From Strongyloides papillosus (lineage: Eukaryota; Nematoda; Chromadorea; Rhabditida; Strongyloididae): DNA of 64,000 nt. Every line of letters begins with the position of its first letter. Within the stretch, counting starts at the first letter, position 1. The stretch lies in the NCBI GenBank assembly GCA_005656395.1, contig SRSI01000003.1, positions 372,001-436,000 of the forward strand, given 5' to 3'. The notes beneath the pieces were generated by a model that was given only the letters and a program-made list of their open reading frames with translations, was not told the origin of the DNA and searched no databases. The position numbers were made by a program, and so were the translations under genes. Positions 48,501-58,530 of the stretch are shown here, piece after piece.

Positions 48501-49457
48501 AAAGGACTAGATTATGAGTCCTTTCTATCATTCCTCATTGGGGTATTTTCTGCCATAGCAGGCAGAATGGCTAAAGAGAAGATTGGGGGCACAATCTCTC
48601 GAACAGTAGCACGGTTAAGAACACCAAATAACGTATCGAATGATCCTTTCGGACCAGGAGGAAGTGGTATACCTCTGGTACACCGAGTTTCGGAATATTC
48701 ACGTCCGATCCAAAATGGAATAACAGTAACACGATCAGGTGTTCGGGAATATCCTGTATTTAATATTACAGATTCCGATAGTAAGACATTATTACCAACG
48801 GTAGATGTCCAAATTAGTGATGTCGAATTTAAAGCACTGGTAGACACAGGTGCAGCAATTAATATGATCAGCAAAACGGTAGCTGACCCATTAAACCTGG
48901 AAATACATAATTCCGATATAGCAGCAGTATCTGCATCTGGCCATAATATTAACATAAATGGTTATACCAATGTCGACATTACCTATAGAGGTGAAAAATA
49001 CAACGTTCGTTTTGAAATATGCTCTATACCATTAAGGTATGAGATAGTATTGGGTTATAAAACAATAAGACATATTGGCATAGGAAAATTATTCCTAGAT
49101 GAAAAATTAAATCATAATAAAAATTCTATCTTCACTGAAGAAGAAATAAAAATTAAACCCAACAGTTGCACAATATTTCATGTCACTTTGAAAAACAAAC
49201 ACATGAACAATACTGATGTATCAGTAAAAATAGATAAATATTGGAAAGAATCTAATATGTTGCTTACAATGGAGCAACTATGTAAAGTACATGATAATAA
49301 AATACCCATAGTGGTATTAAACGCTGGAAAAAATCCAGTTAAAATACCAAAACATTCTTATATTGGTGACGTTTTTGCAATTGAGGAAATTGATAAAGAC
49401 ACTTTACGTGTCCATAGTGAGGAAATAATTCCGGAAGACGCGGATTGGGAAGATTAA
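45570..49457 (+). CDS. Gag-protease polyprotein with envelope-like and coiled-coil segments
   Basis: The ATG at 45570 (MNTTNSNPLP) is the first Met in frame; an in-frame stop lies just upstream at 45555. Domains in order: capsid-like helical region (to about 46500); Asn/Lys/His-rich low-complexity region (46520-46830), probably RNA-binding in place of a zinc knuckle; a strongly hydrophobic segment (MTLMMACIMLILLPMTSA, about 46920-46975) followed by a Cys-containing ectodomain-like stretch; a long Glu/Lys/Leu/Gln-rich coiled coil (about 47700-48260); a second hydrophobic stretch (FLSFLIGVFSAIAG, about 48520); and a retroviral-type aspartic protease with FKALVDTGAAINMI (about 48830-48870). The membrane-type segment and coiled coil between gag and protease are unusual. 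The frame ends in TAA at 49455-49457, and pol continues in the same frame. GC content is clearly higher than that of the flanks. Confidence 0.8.
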   Translation: MNTTNSNPLPTAPNAQETPRSSRMANFDAIFTIRSKQWKDEQRLLSVGRIPTKEEKKRLIKAQMDELTELMALCEIPEGRSAVLPVIWDTRKADPLQDELSRTILGYIQKGVVLQPFTKGSDTDFNKWKDKLFNMLSGITATDYSFGLACEVCVKFIDIFIPESSDAYRFLTQVRPMFSDETGKLKVGTQLPALLEAVYLQMRSSATKSRTQMLAKRPYWHRRTDNMVKFIKKYEKYLQQRFDVTSIDAYLNDNPALMRSEVMNFCDAVPHIIRKEARIELGRDWRWNEFTNHFTEAESSLAYHNPNYKINKGDEAIDIDKTSDKYKHDNNKSHNNNRHKNNYNKGNNHKNHNNNYDKNRQKGKNNYTKHNGNKNNHGNGGNRERNNAKSNNNNSNNNYKNNSKTYIKGKGTKNGKQHSGTVQVNSVEEASMADYVNKLVLTSLANAKYNMTLMMACIMLILLPMTSATLPLSYEVEPCDQPMAPAFYALAKWDAKIATAAQFRVIPPACFPVGRYEITGTLMHQILIREKPGNKISEIAFQKKRVNECNYKNLYVSKDGTWYEKSPEQGPSVANEAKRYIDMAKAYNAKCKPKKTTGAKAKAPENVISINSIDSVSLPSDKSKKSDDEMSITSETSDGSQRTAQPLSADSFKLPEYGKNNMVDNLRSSGQEYEAEAKIQFNGLQRYAKGLEEMIADTINKKDKWLSNDILLRDAQQKVIELEKSEKSLKTQLESKNTELSNTQTDLRNTKDQHQKLLKDKDDRIRDEINTHRDTQKQLNDCLTERNQFELDLQRETDKAKQCLDDKKAIEEIAENRKILLDQISTDRSNEPPSVQTDELNKCLDEKNKMTETHLKEINDLRKKCDDDKSELNNKLTSTQHELNKYDSLRTNTYHNIKKITHEILTIQGIPKGTACIHKEALIYRLNNVEGIIDTTQELEYLNVNDLRKQIQQNKKEDKSSFTDQLNNSIKNLNFEGKGLDYESFLSFLIGVFSAIAGRMAKEKIGGTISRTVARLRTPNNVSNDPFGPGGSGIPLVHRVSEYSRPIQNGITVTRSGVREYPVFNITDSDSKTLLPTVDVQISDVEFKALVDTGAAINMISKTVADPLNLEIHNSDIAAVSASGHNININGYTNVDITYRGEKYNVRFEICSIPLRYEIVLGYKTIRHIGIGKLFLDEKLNHNKNSIFTEEEIKIKPNSCTIFHVTLKNKHMNNTDVSVKIDKYWKESNMLLTMEQLCKVHDNKIPIVVLNAGKNPVKIPKHSYIGDVFAIEEIDKDTLRVHSEEIIPEDADWED

Positions 49458-49472
49458 TTACCTCCCTATCCA

Positions 49473-52287
49473 ATGTCTTCTGAACCTCTATCACAAGAGG
49501 CATTCGAAACTCTGATAACATCATCAAACTTGTCCGAAAAAGGACATAAAGAATTGATAAAAATACTATGGCGTAATCGCGTAGCTTTCCATGAATATGA
49601 TGGTAAAAGTGGACTATACAATGGCCCACAACGGTTAAAGATCGATCTTAAAAACACGGATGATATCCCTAAAAAGATAAAACCTGCTCGAATGAGTAGA
49701 GAAAAGGAAAATGAAATCAGCAAACAAATAGCTGATATGCTTGCAAATGGCATGATAGAACCTAGTCGTTCTCCCTATCTCTCACGAGTAGTATTAGTCC
49801 GTAAAAAGGACCAACAATGGAGATTTGTTGTAGATTTCCGATATACAAATAGTTTAATAAAACAACAATCCCATGTGATTCCTCGCATCGATCGAATTAC
49901 AACTGAAGCAGCTGGAAAGCGCTTCTATACCTCCTTTGATTTAAAGGCAGGCTTCCATCAAATACCATTAGATGACAACAGCAAACAAATTGCTGCCTTC
50001 GTTACACACGAAGGAATTTTCTAATACAAGGTAATGCCTATGGGTCTCACAGGTAGCCCAGACAAATTTCAAGAAATTATGGACGAAGTCCTTGATGGCA
50101 TTCCAGAATGTTACGTCTACCTTGACGACATTCTTACGTGCAGCAACGATGAATCTAATCATCTAAACGCTATTAATCAAATATTACAACGTATCATTAC
50201 ATATGGTATGAAAATTTCTCTCGCCAAATGTCAATTTAGCCAAAACAGCGTTAAATATTTAAGCTTCAGATTAGACTCTGAAGGAATTCATGTTAATCCT
50301 GAAAAGGTCAAAGCACTACAGGATAAACCAGTACCAAGAATTGTAAAAGAAGTTAAAAGCTTCCTTGGCGCTGTTTCCTACTTTAGGAAACATATTAAAA
50401 ATTTCGCTGCAATAGCGGCACCTCTATACGGTCTTGAAAAAGACTTTAAATGGGAACAAAAGCACACGGATGCTTTTGAGGCCATGAAAAAGGCATTAAT
50501 AGATGCCGCAGTATTATCACCACCTGATAATACCAAAAATTACACAATTTTCACTGATGCTAGCTTCCAAGATTTAGGAGCAGCTTTAACGCAACAAGGG
50601 CGACCAATAGCTTTTGCATCACGATCTCTGAAACCAGCAGAGAAAAATTATCCAATAATAAAACTTGAGGCATTAGGTCTAGTATATGCTCTCAAGCAAT
50701 TTCGTCCATACATTTATGGCAAACACACGTTAGTGATTACAGATCTGTTGAGTTCGGAGCACTTCTCCTTAAAGAGTGCTCCTATTTTGTCTTCCACTGA
50801 AGACATAAGAAAGAAGAAAATAGAAGGAAAATAAATTTTATTTGTGTAAAAAATATCATTATTTATAAATAAGAGCATATATAAAATTATAATATTATTG
50901 TGTAATATTTAAATTTTAACAAGATCACAAACCATTACTATCTTTATTAAAGAATAAAGAACTTGAAAGTATTCTGCAAAGATACCAAATGGCTATCATA
51001 GAATATGATCTAACAATACAATATGTAAAAGGTAAAGATAATGCAGTAGCAGATTATCTTAGTCGTAACGATTTTCTATCGATAACAATTAAGGAAGAAG
51101 CATTTAAAGATGTTTTCCCTGATATGGTAACACCATATGATAAACCTTATATCATAGAAAATATGAAACATCATCTTAGCGATGACGAAGCTAAAAAGGC
51201 CAAAGATGGCATTTTCACTTTAAAGAAAGGTGGAATACGAGTATATGTACCATCTCTTCTTAAAGAGAAACTATTAAAAAGGTTTCATAATTCAGTTACA
51301 CTAGGTAATCATTTAAGCTTGGCCAAAATTGGACCAAAATTTAAAGAAATATTCTATTGGGAATCAATGAATTCAGACATGAATAAAATATGGACTGCAT
51401 GTGACATTTGTAATGCTAGTAAACATCATGTAGGAAGACTAGTTGAAACAACTAAAAGACACCTTCCAACGGCACCAGGAAATTGGGCCATATTAAACGC
51501 AGATTATATGCAAGTAGATGATGAAAACATCTTAGTTATAGTTGACGAATACAGCAAATTTGCTTATGCTGTGGTAACAAAGAACCAAAACGGTCCTACA
51601 ACAAGATTACAATTATCTAGATGCTTTACGACATTAGAATTTCCATTAATCCTAAGAAGCGATAATGAACCTGCTTCAATTTCAAAAGCTGTACAAGAAT
51701 ATACAACATCAATAGGTGTTGAACAACAATTTGGTTCACCATATAACCATAAAAGCAATGCTTGTGTTGAAAGATTCAACAGAACGATAAGAGAAGCCAT
51801 TCGTGTGGAACGATTAATAGCTAAACAGGAAAAGAGAAATCCTATGATGCTTAGTGATATTGTTTATCACTTTACTTATGCTTATAACAGATCGAAACAT
51901 CTTACAACTGGTATTGCACCAGCAACTTTGTTATTAAATACACCAGACAACTTAACAAATAATATTTCCATTCATAATGGATATAGTGGCATTTTGCAAC
52001 TATATAAAAACACTAAAACAGAGTTGATAGATAATGATACCAGAAGAAAAGGTATACAAATACAACCTAACGATCTTGTTATGAAGAAAGTAGTTAGTAG
52101 AAAAGACACTTCTACATCTAATAAAAACCAACCTACTTGGGATGGTCCTTATAAAGTCATCCAACGATTATATGGAGACACATATGAAATCGAGAAACTT
52201 GGGAAATCTCGTAAAACTAGACAAAATATTGAAAAAATTCATGGAGATATGCTAAAATTGCACAATAATCAAAGTCATAAGACATGA
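49473..52287 (+). pseudogene. Pol (RT, RNase H, integrase), interrupted by a stop and a nested LTR
   Basis: Same frame as gag-protease. RT runs from about 49680: RWRF-like motif (QQWRFVVDFRYTN), FTSFDLKAGFHQI, then a TAA at 50022-50024 within the segment before MPMGLTGSP, and YVYLDDIL (about 50115). RNase H has FTDASFQDLGAAL and a LEAL block, then is split by the insertion at 50746-50921; its remainder (HKPLLSLL...) follows. Integrase has an HHCC-type region (FHNSVTLGNH...ACDIC), catalytic D in NADYM, D in RSDNEP and E in ERFNRTIREAI, and a C-terminal barrel with WDGPYKVIQRLYGDTYEI. The stop is TGA at 52285-52287. RT copies the RNA, RNase H removes it and integrase inserts the DNA. The breaks make this copy non-functional as read. 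Confidence 0.9.
50746..50921 (+). mobile_element. Nested solo LTR, 176 bp, in the RNase H domain
   Basis: The insert starts TGTTGAGTTCGG and ends ATTTTAACA (TG..CA). It is flanked by a perfect 5-bp duplication AGATC (50741-50745 and 50922-50926). It interrupts the conserved TDHKPL region of RNase H, and the frame agrees on both sides when insert plus duplication (181 bp) are discounted. It contains two small hairpins (GGAGCAC/GTGCTCC at 50756-50782; GTCTTC/GAAGAC at 50789-50804), an AATAAA word and a CATATATAAAA box. It is unlike the 107-bp LTR, so it comes from a second LTR family. Confidence 0.85.
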
Positions 52288-52448
52288 CTTAATATCATAA
52301 ATAAACCAATTTAATACATAACAAATAAAAGTCCAAGACAAGACTTTAATAATACTAAATGATAATTTACACGATTGAATAAATAAAATTTTTATTTCAA
52401 CAACAAAACATTATCGTTTTTAAAATAAAACATAATGAGAAAAAAAAA

Positions 52449-53603
52449 TTAAAAGAAAGAGCCTTCAGCAGCAGAAGACCTAACTTTCTTTCGCTCAACC
52501 TCGAGCTCAGCAATGTCATCCGGTAATTCACATTTGGCAAACTTCTTTATTTGATGGGAATTCTTGTAGTAGACAGTTCCTATTCTATTGAAGAAACTGT
52601 TCTTTTGGACAGCTACGTTTTCTGTGATTACCTGAGCATTGTATTTCTTATCAGGAACGATGGCTACACGGTATGGCAAGTCCAACGAGGCTGCAGCTCG
52701 GATATGCTTCTCACATAAGCACTTATGTGGTTTACAAAGTGAAATAATCACTTTGATAGGAACACTTTTATCCAGCTGAGACAATATTAGCTTCAAGGTG
52801 TCACAACTATTGACGATTAAAGTCTGTAAAACAGACATTCCTGACAAACTTAATGTTGATTTTCTTGATGGTACAATAATTCCCTCTATCCATAAGAGAT
52901 TTAAGTTTCCGGGCAATTTTCCAGACAGATGGCCAGAAGTATGCTTAATCTTCAATTCAGTAAGACTTGGCAAATTAATAGTAGCTGGAAAATTGATAAT
53001 TCCTGAACCATTTGTGCATACTAATACACGTACTGCATCTATCTTCGCGATAGATTGATACATCGCCATTACTTCCTCAGTGGTACGCACAACAAGATAA
53101 TCCAATCTCCTCGGAATGCTGGCTTTTGCACGAGTGCCAATGGCGTCCGACTGTTGAGCATTTGGTTCGCCCTGAAAAGCAGCCAATAATGCCGCCTTAC
53201 GGCGAACAAAAGCAAGCCGAGCATCATGGATGCTCGACAAATCATCGAACTTTCGAAGCACATTAATGTGCGATTCGCTACCCCATAGCAATTTCCGCTC
53301 CATAGTGACCACTTCTTCTCCCAACTCCATTAGGATATACACCGACTCCAGGGTGGCATTCAATCCTCTCATGGTTTTGAAATAACGTCCCATGATGACG
53401 TCAACATCAGCTTCTCCTTCAAGATCCATCAGGTTCAAAAAAGCTAAATCATCCTTATCATCAGGTTGGGTTGGTGGAACTGGAGGATCGTTGATAGCCG
53501 GCGCATTTATTCGTTGACGACGCTTTCGTTCATTAACTTGAGAACCTTGGTCTTGCTCATCATCATTTAACAATGCGTTATCTGCGTGGTCATGAAGAGA
53601 CAT
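52449..53603 (-). CDS. Antisense gene downstream of pol; unrecognised 384-aa protein with LRR-like stretch
   Basis: The first ATG in frame is at 53603-53601 (MSLHDHADNALL); the open frame begins slightly earlier at a TTG, and a stop lies upstream at 53654-53652. The N-terminus is acidic and probably disordered, with a basic KRRQR patch near residue 26; a helical region follows (FKTMRGLNATLESVYILMEL). Residues about 210-280 have leucine-rich-repeat-like spacing (LPSLTELKI, LPGNLNLLWIEG, MSVLQTLIVNSCDTLKLI). A Cys cluster (KPHKCLCEKH) follows. I recognise no family. The gene is intronless, much richer in GC than its surroundings and similar in that respect to gag-pol. It lies where an LTR element would have env or its 3' LTR, but on the opposite strand. 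It may be a retrotransposon antisense gene or an unrelated neighbour. Confidence 0.65.
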   Translation of the reverse strand: MSLHDHADNALLNDDEQDQGSQVNERKRRQRINAPAINDPPVPPTQPDDKDDLAFLNLMDLEGEADVDVIMGRYFKTMRGLNATLESVYILMELGEEVVTMERKLLWGSESHINVLRKFDDLSSIHDARLAFVRRKAALLAAFQGEPNAQQSDAIGTRAKASIPRRLDYLVVRTTEEVMAMYQSIAKIDAVRVLVCTNGSGIINFPATINLPSLTELKIKHTSGHLSGKLPGNLNLLWIEGIIVPSRKSTLSLSGMSVLQTLIVNSCDTLKLILSQLDKSVPIKVIISLCKPHKCLCEKHIRAAASLDLPYRVAIVPDKKYNAQVITENVAVQKNSFFNRIGTVYYKNSHQIKKFAKCELPDDIAELEVERKKVRSSAAEGSFF

Positions 53604-53654
53604 GCTTGGGGATACAATGGATTTCAAAAATCTAAAATGACAAAAAGTATATTA

Positions 53655-53667
53655 AATATATATAAAC
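53655..53667 (-). promoter_or_regulatory. TATA-like box for the antisense gene
   Basis: TATATATAAACAT on the plus strand (TTTATATATA on the minus strand) lies about 55 bp before the ATG at 53603. A start of transcription near 53625 would fit. The evidence is weak because the region is AT-rich. Confidence 0.35.
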
Positions 53668-53817
53668 ATATGGAAAATATAGTATAACGTATTAATTAGC
53701 AATAAATACAATAGACAAATAAATTGTTAAAAAAAAAAAAAAAACTAAACTACGTAATAGTAGCAAATTAACTTTTATAATACCCTATCTTTTAATTGGG
53801 GGTGAAAATACACATAG

Positions 53818-55680
53818 TCTATAACAAAAAGAAATAAGAAAAAAAATTTTGTCTCTCTCATAACTCCTCTCAAACTTAACCGATTTTTATGAGTAAATAG
53901 CCAAAAGATGTGTTTTTTTCTAACTTAGTGGGGAAGATAGGTCTCAAAAGTTTTTGGGCCATAATTGGCCATGTTATCTTTAAAAAACATCGTTTTTTTA
54001 ACCTTTTTTAGCATAGATTTGACCAGGGGTAAACGTTATTTCAAAATAGATAATATATAACAGTTTATATACCATTTGAAAGGTCTACTACCAGAATAGG
54101 GGGGAAACACAATTCTATTGAATTTTAACAAAAATTGGCGGAGTTATGATACAAAGAGTGGTGACCATTTTTAAAAAATGATTAAAAAGTTAAATAGTTA
54201 TATCTTAGTTAAAACTTGATGAAATGAAATAAAATAGTATCTGTTATATAGATATTAGTCTAACTTAAAAAACAAGTATCTAACGAACTTTATAGCTCAA
54301 CTATGAAAGAAGTTATATAAATTTGAATGTCAATTTTTTTGCCTTTTTTCTATTTTTATTGTAAAAATCAATTTTGTTCCAGACATAACTCTCTGCAAAC
54401 TTGATCAATTTTTATGCTTAAATACTCATTTGATGTATTTTTCTTCAACTTAGTGCGGAAAGTGGGTCTCAAAACTTTTGGTTCATAACTGGACAAATTA
54501 TTTTTAGAAAACATCACTTTTTTAGACACTTTTTTGTATAGTTTTGTCTTTCAGAAAACTTTTGTAAAAGTGAACGGATTTTTTTGGTTTTTAACTCATT
54601 TGAAATGTGAAAGTCAGGAATAAGGGGGAAACTTAATAGATTTTGGATTAATAAAGAATTAGTAAAGTTATGGGTTAATTAGTGATGATCATTTTTTCAA
54701 TAAATAATAAAAATTTAAATAGTTCTTAAATAATGGAAACTTGAACAAATAAAGTAAACATAATTTTTTTAATAGATCTAGGTCTAACTTAAAAAATGAA
54801 ACTATTGCGAAGTTTATAGCTTATCTAGAAAACGATTTATGCCAATTTTAATGTCATTTTTCTTGCATTTTTCCATTTTAATTGTAAAAATCAATTTTAT
54901 TCCAGACATAACTCTCTTCAAACTTGATCAATTTTTATGGTCAAATAGTCATTTGATGTATTTTTTCCTAACTTAAAGGGGAAAATAAGTTACAAAACTT
55001 TTGGTTTTCAATTTGACCAAGTTATGTTTAAAAAACACCAATTTTCCGAAACATTTTTGTATAGTTTTTACCAGAAATAACTCTTTTTAAAGTTAATGGA
55101 ATTTTACTGTTTATGACTCACTTGAAAGATACAACTCAGAAATAAGGGAGAAAATAAATACTTAAAAGATTTATAAAAAATTAATCAACTAATGGATCAA
55201 AAGATGATGATCATTTTTTTAGTAAAAATTAATATTTTCTAATATTATAATTTTATGCAAAGTTGTTTAAAGAAAATAAAACTAATGTTAGTATATATAA
55301 CGAAGTCTGGCATAAAATATAAAAACTATAGCAAAGTTTGTAGCTTAAAAATGAAAGAAGTTATTTTAAAGTATTAATTTTTTTGGTTGTTTTTTCATTT
55401 ATATATTTGTAAAATTCAGGTAAATATGCAATTAACAAAAGAATGACATTGAATTGTTTATATCAATATCAAAATTACAATGAAAAGCCATTTAAATAGT
55501 TACTTGAATTAATTCAAATACTTATTTTTATTCAACTTTTGGATATAAATAAGATTCTTTTTGTTTTGTAATTTTTTTATCTAGCTAAATAAGTTCAATA
55601 AATGTAAACATTATTAAATGATTTTCACAATCAGAAATATTTAATATAATAATACATTATAACAATGTATTATTTTTGTA
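53818..55680 (+). repeat. Satellite-like dispersed repeat, longest plus-strand copy
   Basis: The first about 520 bp are nearly identical to 12989-13510. The segment CATAACTC..CAAACTT..ATTTTTATG recurs at 53859, 54384 and 54907, a period of 523-525 bp. The copy runs on to ACAATGTATT, also seen at about 14295 in copy 1, but the terminal palindrome of the other two copies is missing here. No coding frame. Confidence 0.82.
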
Positions 55681-55759
55681 AACAAAAAATTATTTTTAAT
55701 TTATTTATAATAATAATTATTAATATTATTAATAACTTTAATATTCTTGCCCTGAGGAA

Positions 55760-56092
55760 TCATGACAAGTGGTCCATCTGCTTTTTTATTTTGAAAAAAT
55801 TTTTTTTTCTCCACTTTTTTTTCATTTCCTTTACCACCTCCTTCTTCACCTCCTTCTGCATCTCCTTCTTCATTTCCTTCTTTTTTTCTTTTTGCTTCTC
55901 TCTCCTTTTTTTATTTTTCTCTTTCGTTTGCTGCTTGAACTTTTCCTCAGCTTTCCTTCTTAATTCTATCAAGTCCTCCCCTGGATTATCATTGCAAATC
56001 TCCAGCTCTTTCATTAACTCTATATTTTAAAAATATTTTTTAATTATAAGAATATACTTACTTAAAATCTTCTTTTCCTTCCACGTAGACAT
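55760..56092 (-). CDS. Small spliced Lys/Glu-rich coiled-coil protein, 96 aa
   Basis: Exon 1 is 56092-56062 and exon 2 is 56019-55760, joined across a 42-bp intron (GTAAGT..ATATAG) with consistent phase. The product starts MSTWKEKKILK, then ELEICNDNPGEDLIELRRK, and continues as a long run of Lys/Glu-rich heptad-like sequence (KKEMKKEMQKEVKKEV). That suggests a single charged helix or coiled coil. The pyrimidine-rich coding repeat could equally be a simple-sequence expansion that happens to be open. The correctly phased intron and the normal start argue for a gene. It lies between the satellite block and the Helitron. Confidence 0.42.
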
Positions 56093-58500
56093 CCTGATAA
56101 TTTAGAAATTTGAATTTTTTCTTCAACAAAATAATAAAACAATTTTAATTTAAAAAATTTATTCAATATATACATTAAATTCTACAATAAATTTGAATAA
56201 TCATTTAAAATATTAAAATTCATACAATAAATACATTTAATATTAAAATAGATTTGAATAATTAATTAAAATAATAAAATTCAAACAAAAAAATTAAATA
56301 CAAGATGTTTAAATAAAGAAAGTGATAATATTGATGACAATTATTAGATTAAGTTTAATATATAAATTAAAAAAAGGTTTTTTTGTTATTTTAAGTTAAT
56401 TTTATTTTATAAGAGTTGTTTTTATATTTAATTTAATTGTTATATATTATTACAGTGCCGTAAAACTTAACAAACTTATTACTATAATTAAATATATAAA
56501 ATTAATTTCAAATTCCACCACAGACAAGAATTAAGAAGAATTTTTAATCAAATAATAGTTGAAAATAAAAAATTGAAACTTTAGATTTGTATCAGTATTT
56601 TGTGTAATTAATTTTTTATGTTTTAATGTTTAAAATAAAATATTTATCAAAACTTTTTGTTCATAATCTATGATCGTTTTATTAACAATTTTAAAATAAA
56701 TTCATTTTTCATATGCCTTTTTAAAATCTTAAATGATTTTATAGCACATAATTATCTATTACAGATTTTGTGATTTTATATTTATGATAAAGTTTAGATT
56801 TTCAAATGATATTAATAATAATTAGATTATAATATTATTTTATTATTAATAAGAAAAATTTAAATGTTAATTTCATAATATTTTTTACTAGACATATTAT
56901 TATTGTGTTATAAATAACTTTCTTCAAAGTTATTAAAAGTTTTTAGACTAATAATGTTTTAGAAGATAACATTCAGGAATAAGAAGAAAACTTAGTATTA
57001 AAAAAATTGATCATTAATTGTCTAAGCTGTCGACCAAATTTTGTACATGTTTTCTTTCAAAATTTTAATATAAAATATGTGGATATTTTAATTTTTTATT
57101 GTACGACTGATATAAAATTTAAATAACTTAAATAAATATTGTAATTTATGTACATTTAAAATTTATATAAGAGTTGTGTTTTTTTGATTGCAGTCATAAA
57201 ATTTTATTTATAACAAATATGCTTATGCCAGATATTTTTCGGTACTTCCCCAAAATTATTATATTAATTAACTAATAATTAGAAATTTTCATTAATCAAA
57301 AAATAGGTGATTAAATTTATATTTAAATTTTTAACGTGCTATTTATTTAATCTATAACAAATTAATTTGAATGTTAATTTTATAATATTTAGTTTATTAG
57401 TAATGCTATTATATTTTAATTAAGAGTTTCTTTAACTTATTTGCTATCTCTAAATATATGTTTTGTATGTCATTATTTAAAATATTTATTTGTTTAAAGT
57501 TTTCCCTCCCCCATTATTTTATATATATTTATCTTACAGGCTATTCTTATTGTGTTTTCTAGATCATTCATAATTGCTTATTCATTATTTTATTAATATT
57601 GAAAGTTTATTTTTATTAATTTTAAAAGATTTAATAATATAGTATATTGGTTCATTTTTATAAACTTTTTCCGGTACTTTTTCGTTTTGATATCTTACTC
57701 AAAAACGTGATTTTTGGTTATTAAATTATATTTACATATTATTCTTATTAAAATACACCTTACGTAACAATGTTTATATTATTTATTAGTAATTGACTTT
57801 ATCAATTTTTGCTAGAGGAAGCAAACATGCTACAATATCGCGCAATACTTACTCAAAAATATAATATTCTATGTTCATTTTCCACAAAGTAAAGTTAGTT
57901 AAAAATTATTTACCATATTTCTAGCTGTTTTTCGTGCTTTTATTTCTTCACTTGGTGATACTCCTTTTATTTAAATTATCAAGGTGTAAGCTTTTATTGC
58001 AGAATCCACAACGTTACGTTCGCAAATAACTTTAAAATAGATAAAATCTTAAGCCTTCAGTTTATTAAACTTTAAGAATCTTCAACTATAATAATGAATT
58101 GTTGAATTTTCCTTATCAAGGATCTCAATAATTGCCATCAGGGTCTTGAAATCTTTATTTAACATTGTGTTAATGAATAGTTTACCATCTCTACTACACA
58201 CCTATCCAAATTTCTATAGATATAATTAATTTAGCTTAGTAAAGTTATAAAAATTTAGTTAAAATTATTTTTTGTTTTAGAATTTTCCTCATTGTCACTG
58301 AGAAAGCATCACATAATCATTTTTACCATTGAAATTCAAATTTAAAAATAGCTTTACCGAAACAAATATGTACCAAATTATAAGTTTAAACATTTTGTCA
58401 CTTTAAATCTCATATTAATTAAATTTTCCATTAATATCGTTCTTATAAATGTGTTTTTTATCTTATGTTTGTAATAAAAATTATTTTTTACTAATTTTTT
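56093..58500. other. AT-rich DNA upstream of the Helitron gene
   Basis: No gene is supported. A pyrimidine run ending in TTTTAATTTTAG at about 58511 could be a splice acceptor just before the protease ORF, so a 5' non-coding exon may lie in this stretch. The Helitron 5' terminus (expected TC at an A/T site) cannot be located by eye. Confidence 0.45.
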
Positions 58501-58530
58501 TTTAATTTTAGACAGAAAAAACAGGAGAAA

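Larger units (their letters stand above)
44588..52440 (+). mobile_element. Ty3/gypsy LTR retrotransposon, no visible 3' LTR
   Basis: In order: 5' LTR, tRNA-Gln primer site, about 850-bp leader with hairpins, gag with extra domains, protease, RT, RNase H and integrase. The polymerase order RT-RNase H-integrase and the motif style are those of Ty3/gypsy. All coding lies in one frame once the nested 176-bp LTR and its 5-bp duplication are discounted, but two TAA codons interrupt it. Neither a polypurine tract nor a second TGTACACACC-type LTR is found between the integrase stop (52287) and the satellite at 53818. This copy is therefore incomplete, and the end coordinate is arbitrary. Confidence 0.88.

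Noticed and set aside
50746..50804. Hammerhead or other ribozyme, or a snRNA, in the insert with two hairpins
   Set aside because: No CTGATGA/GAAA core or snRNA motif is present; TG..CA ends and the AGATC duplication explain the insert as a solo LTR.
53628..53660. An upstream exon for the antisense gene through the TTTTAG acceptor
   Set aside because: No in-frame donor exon could be found, and the ATG at 53603 with an upstream stop is sufficient.
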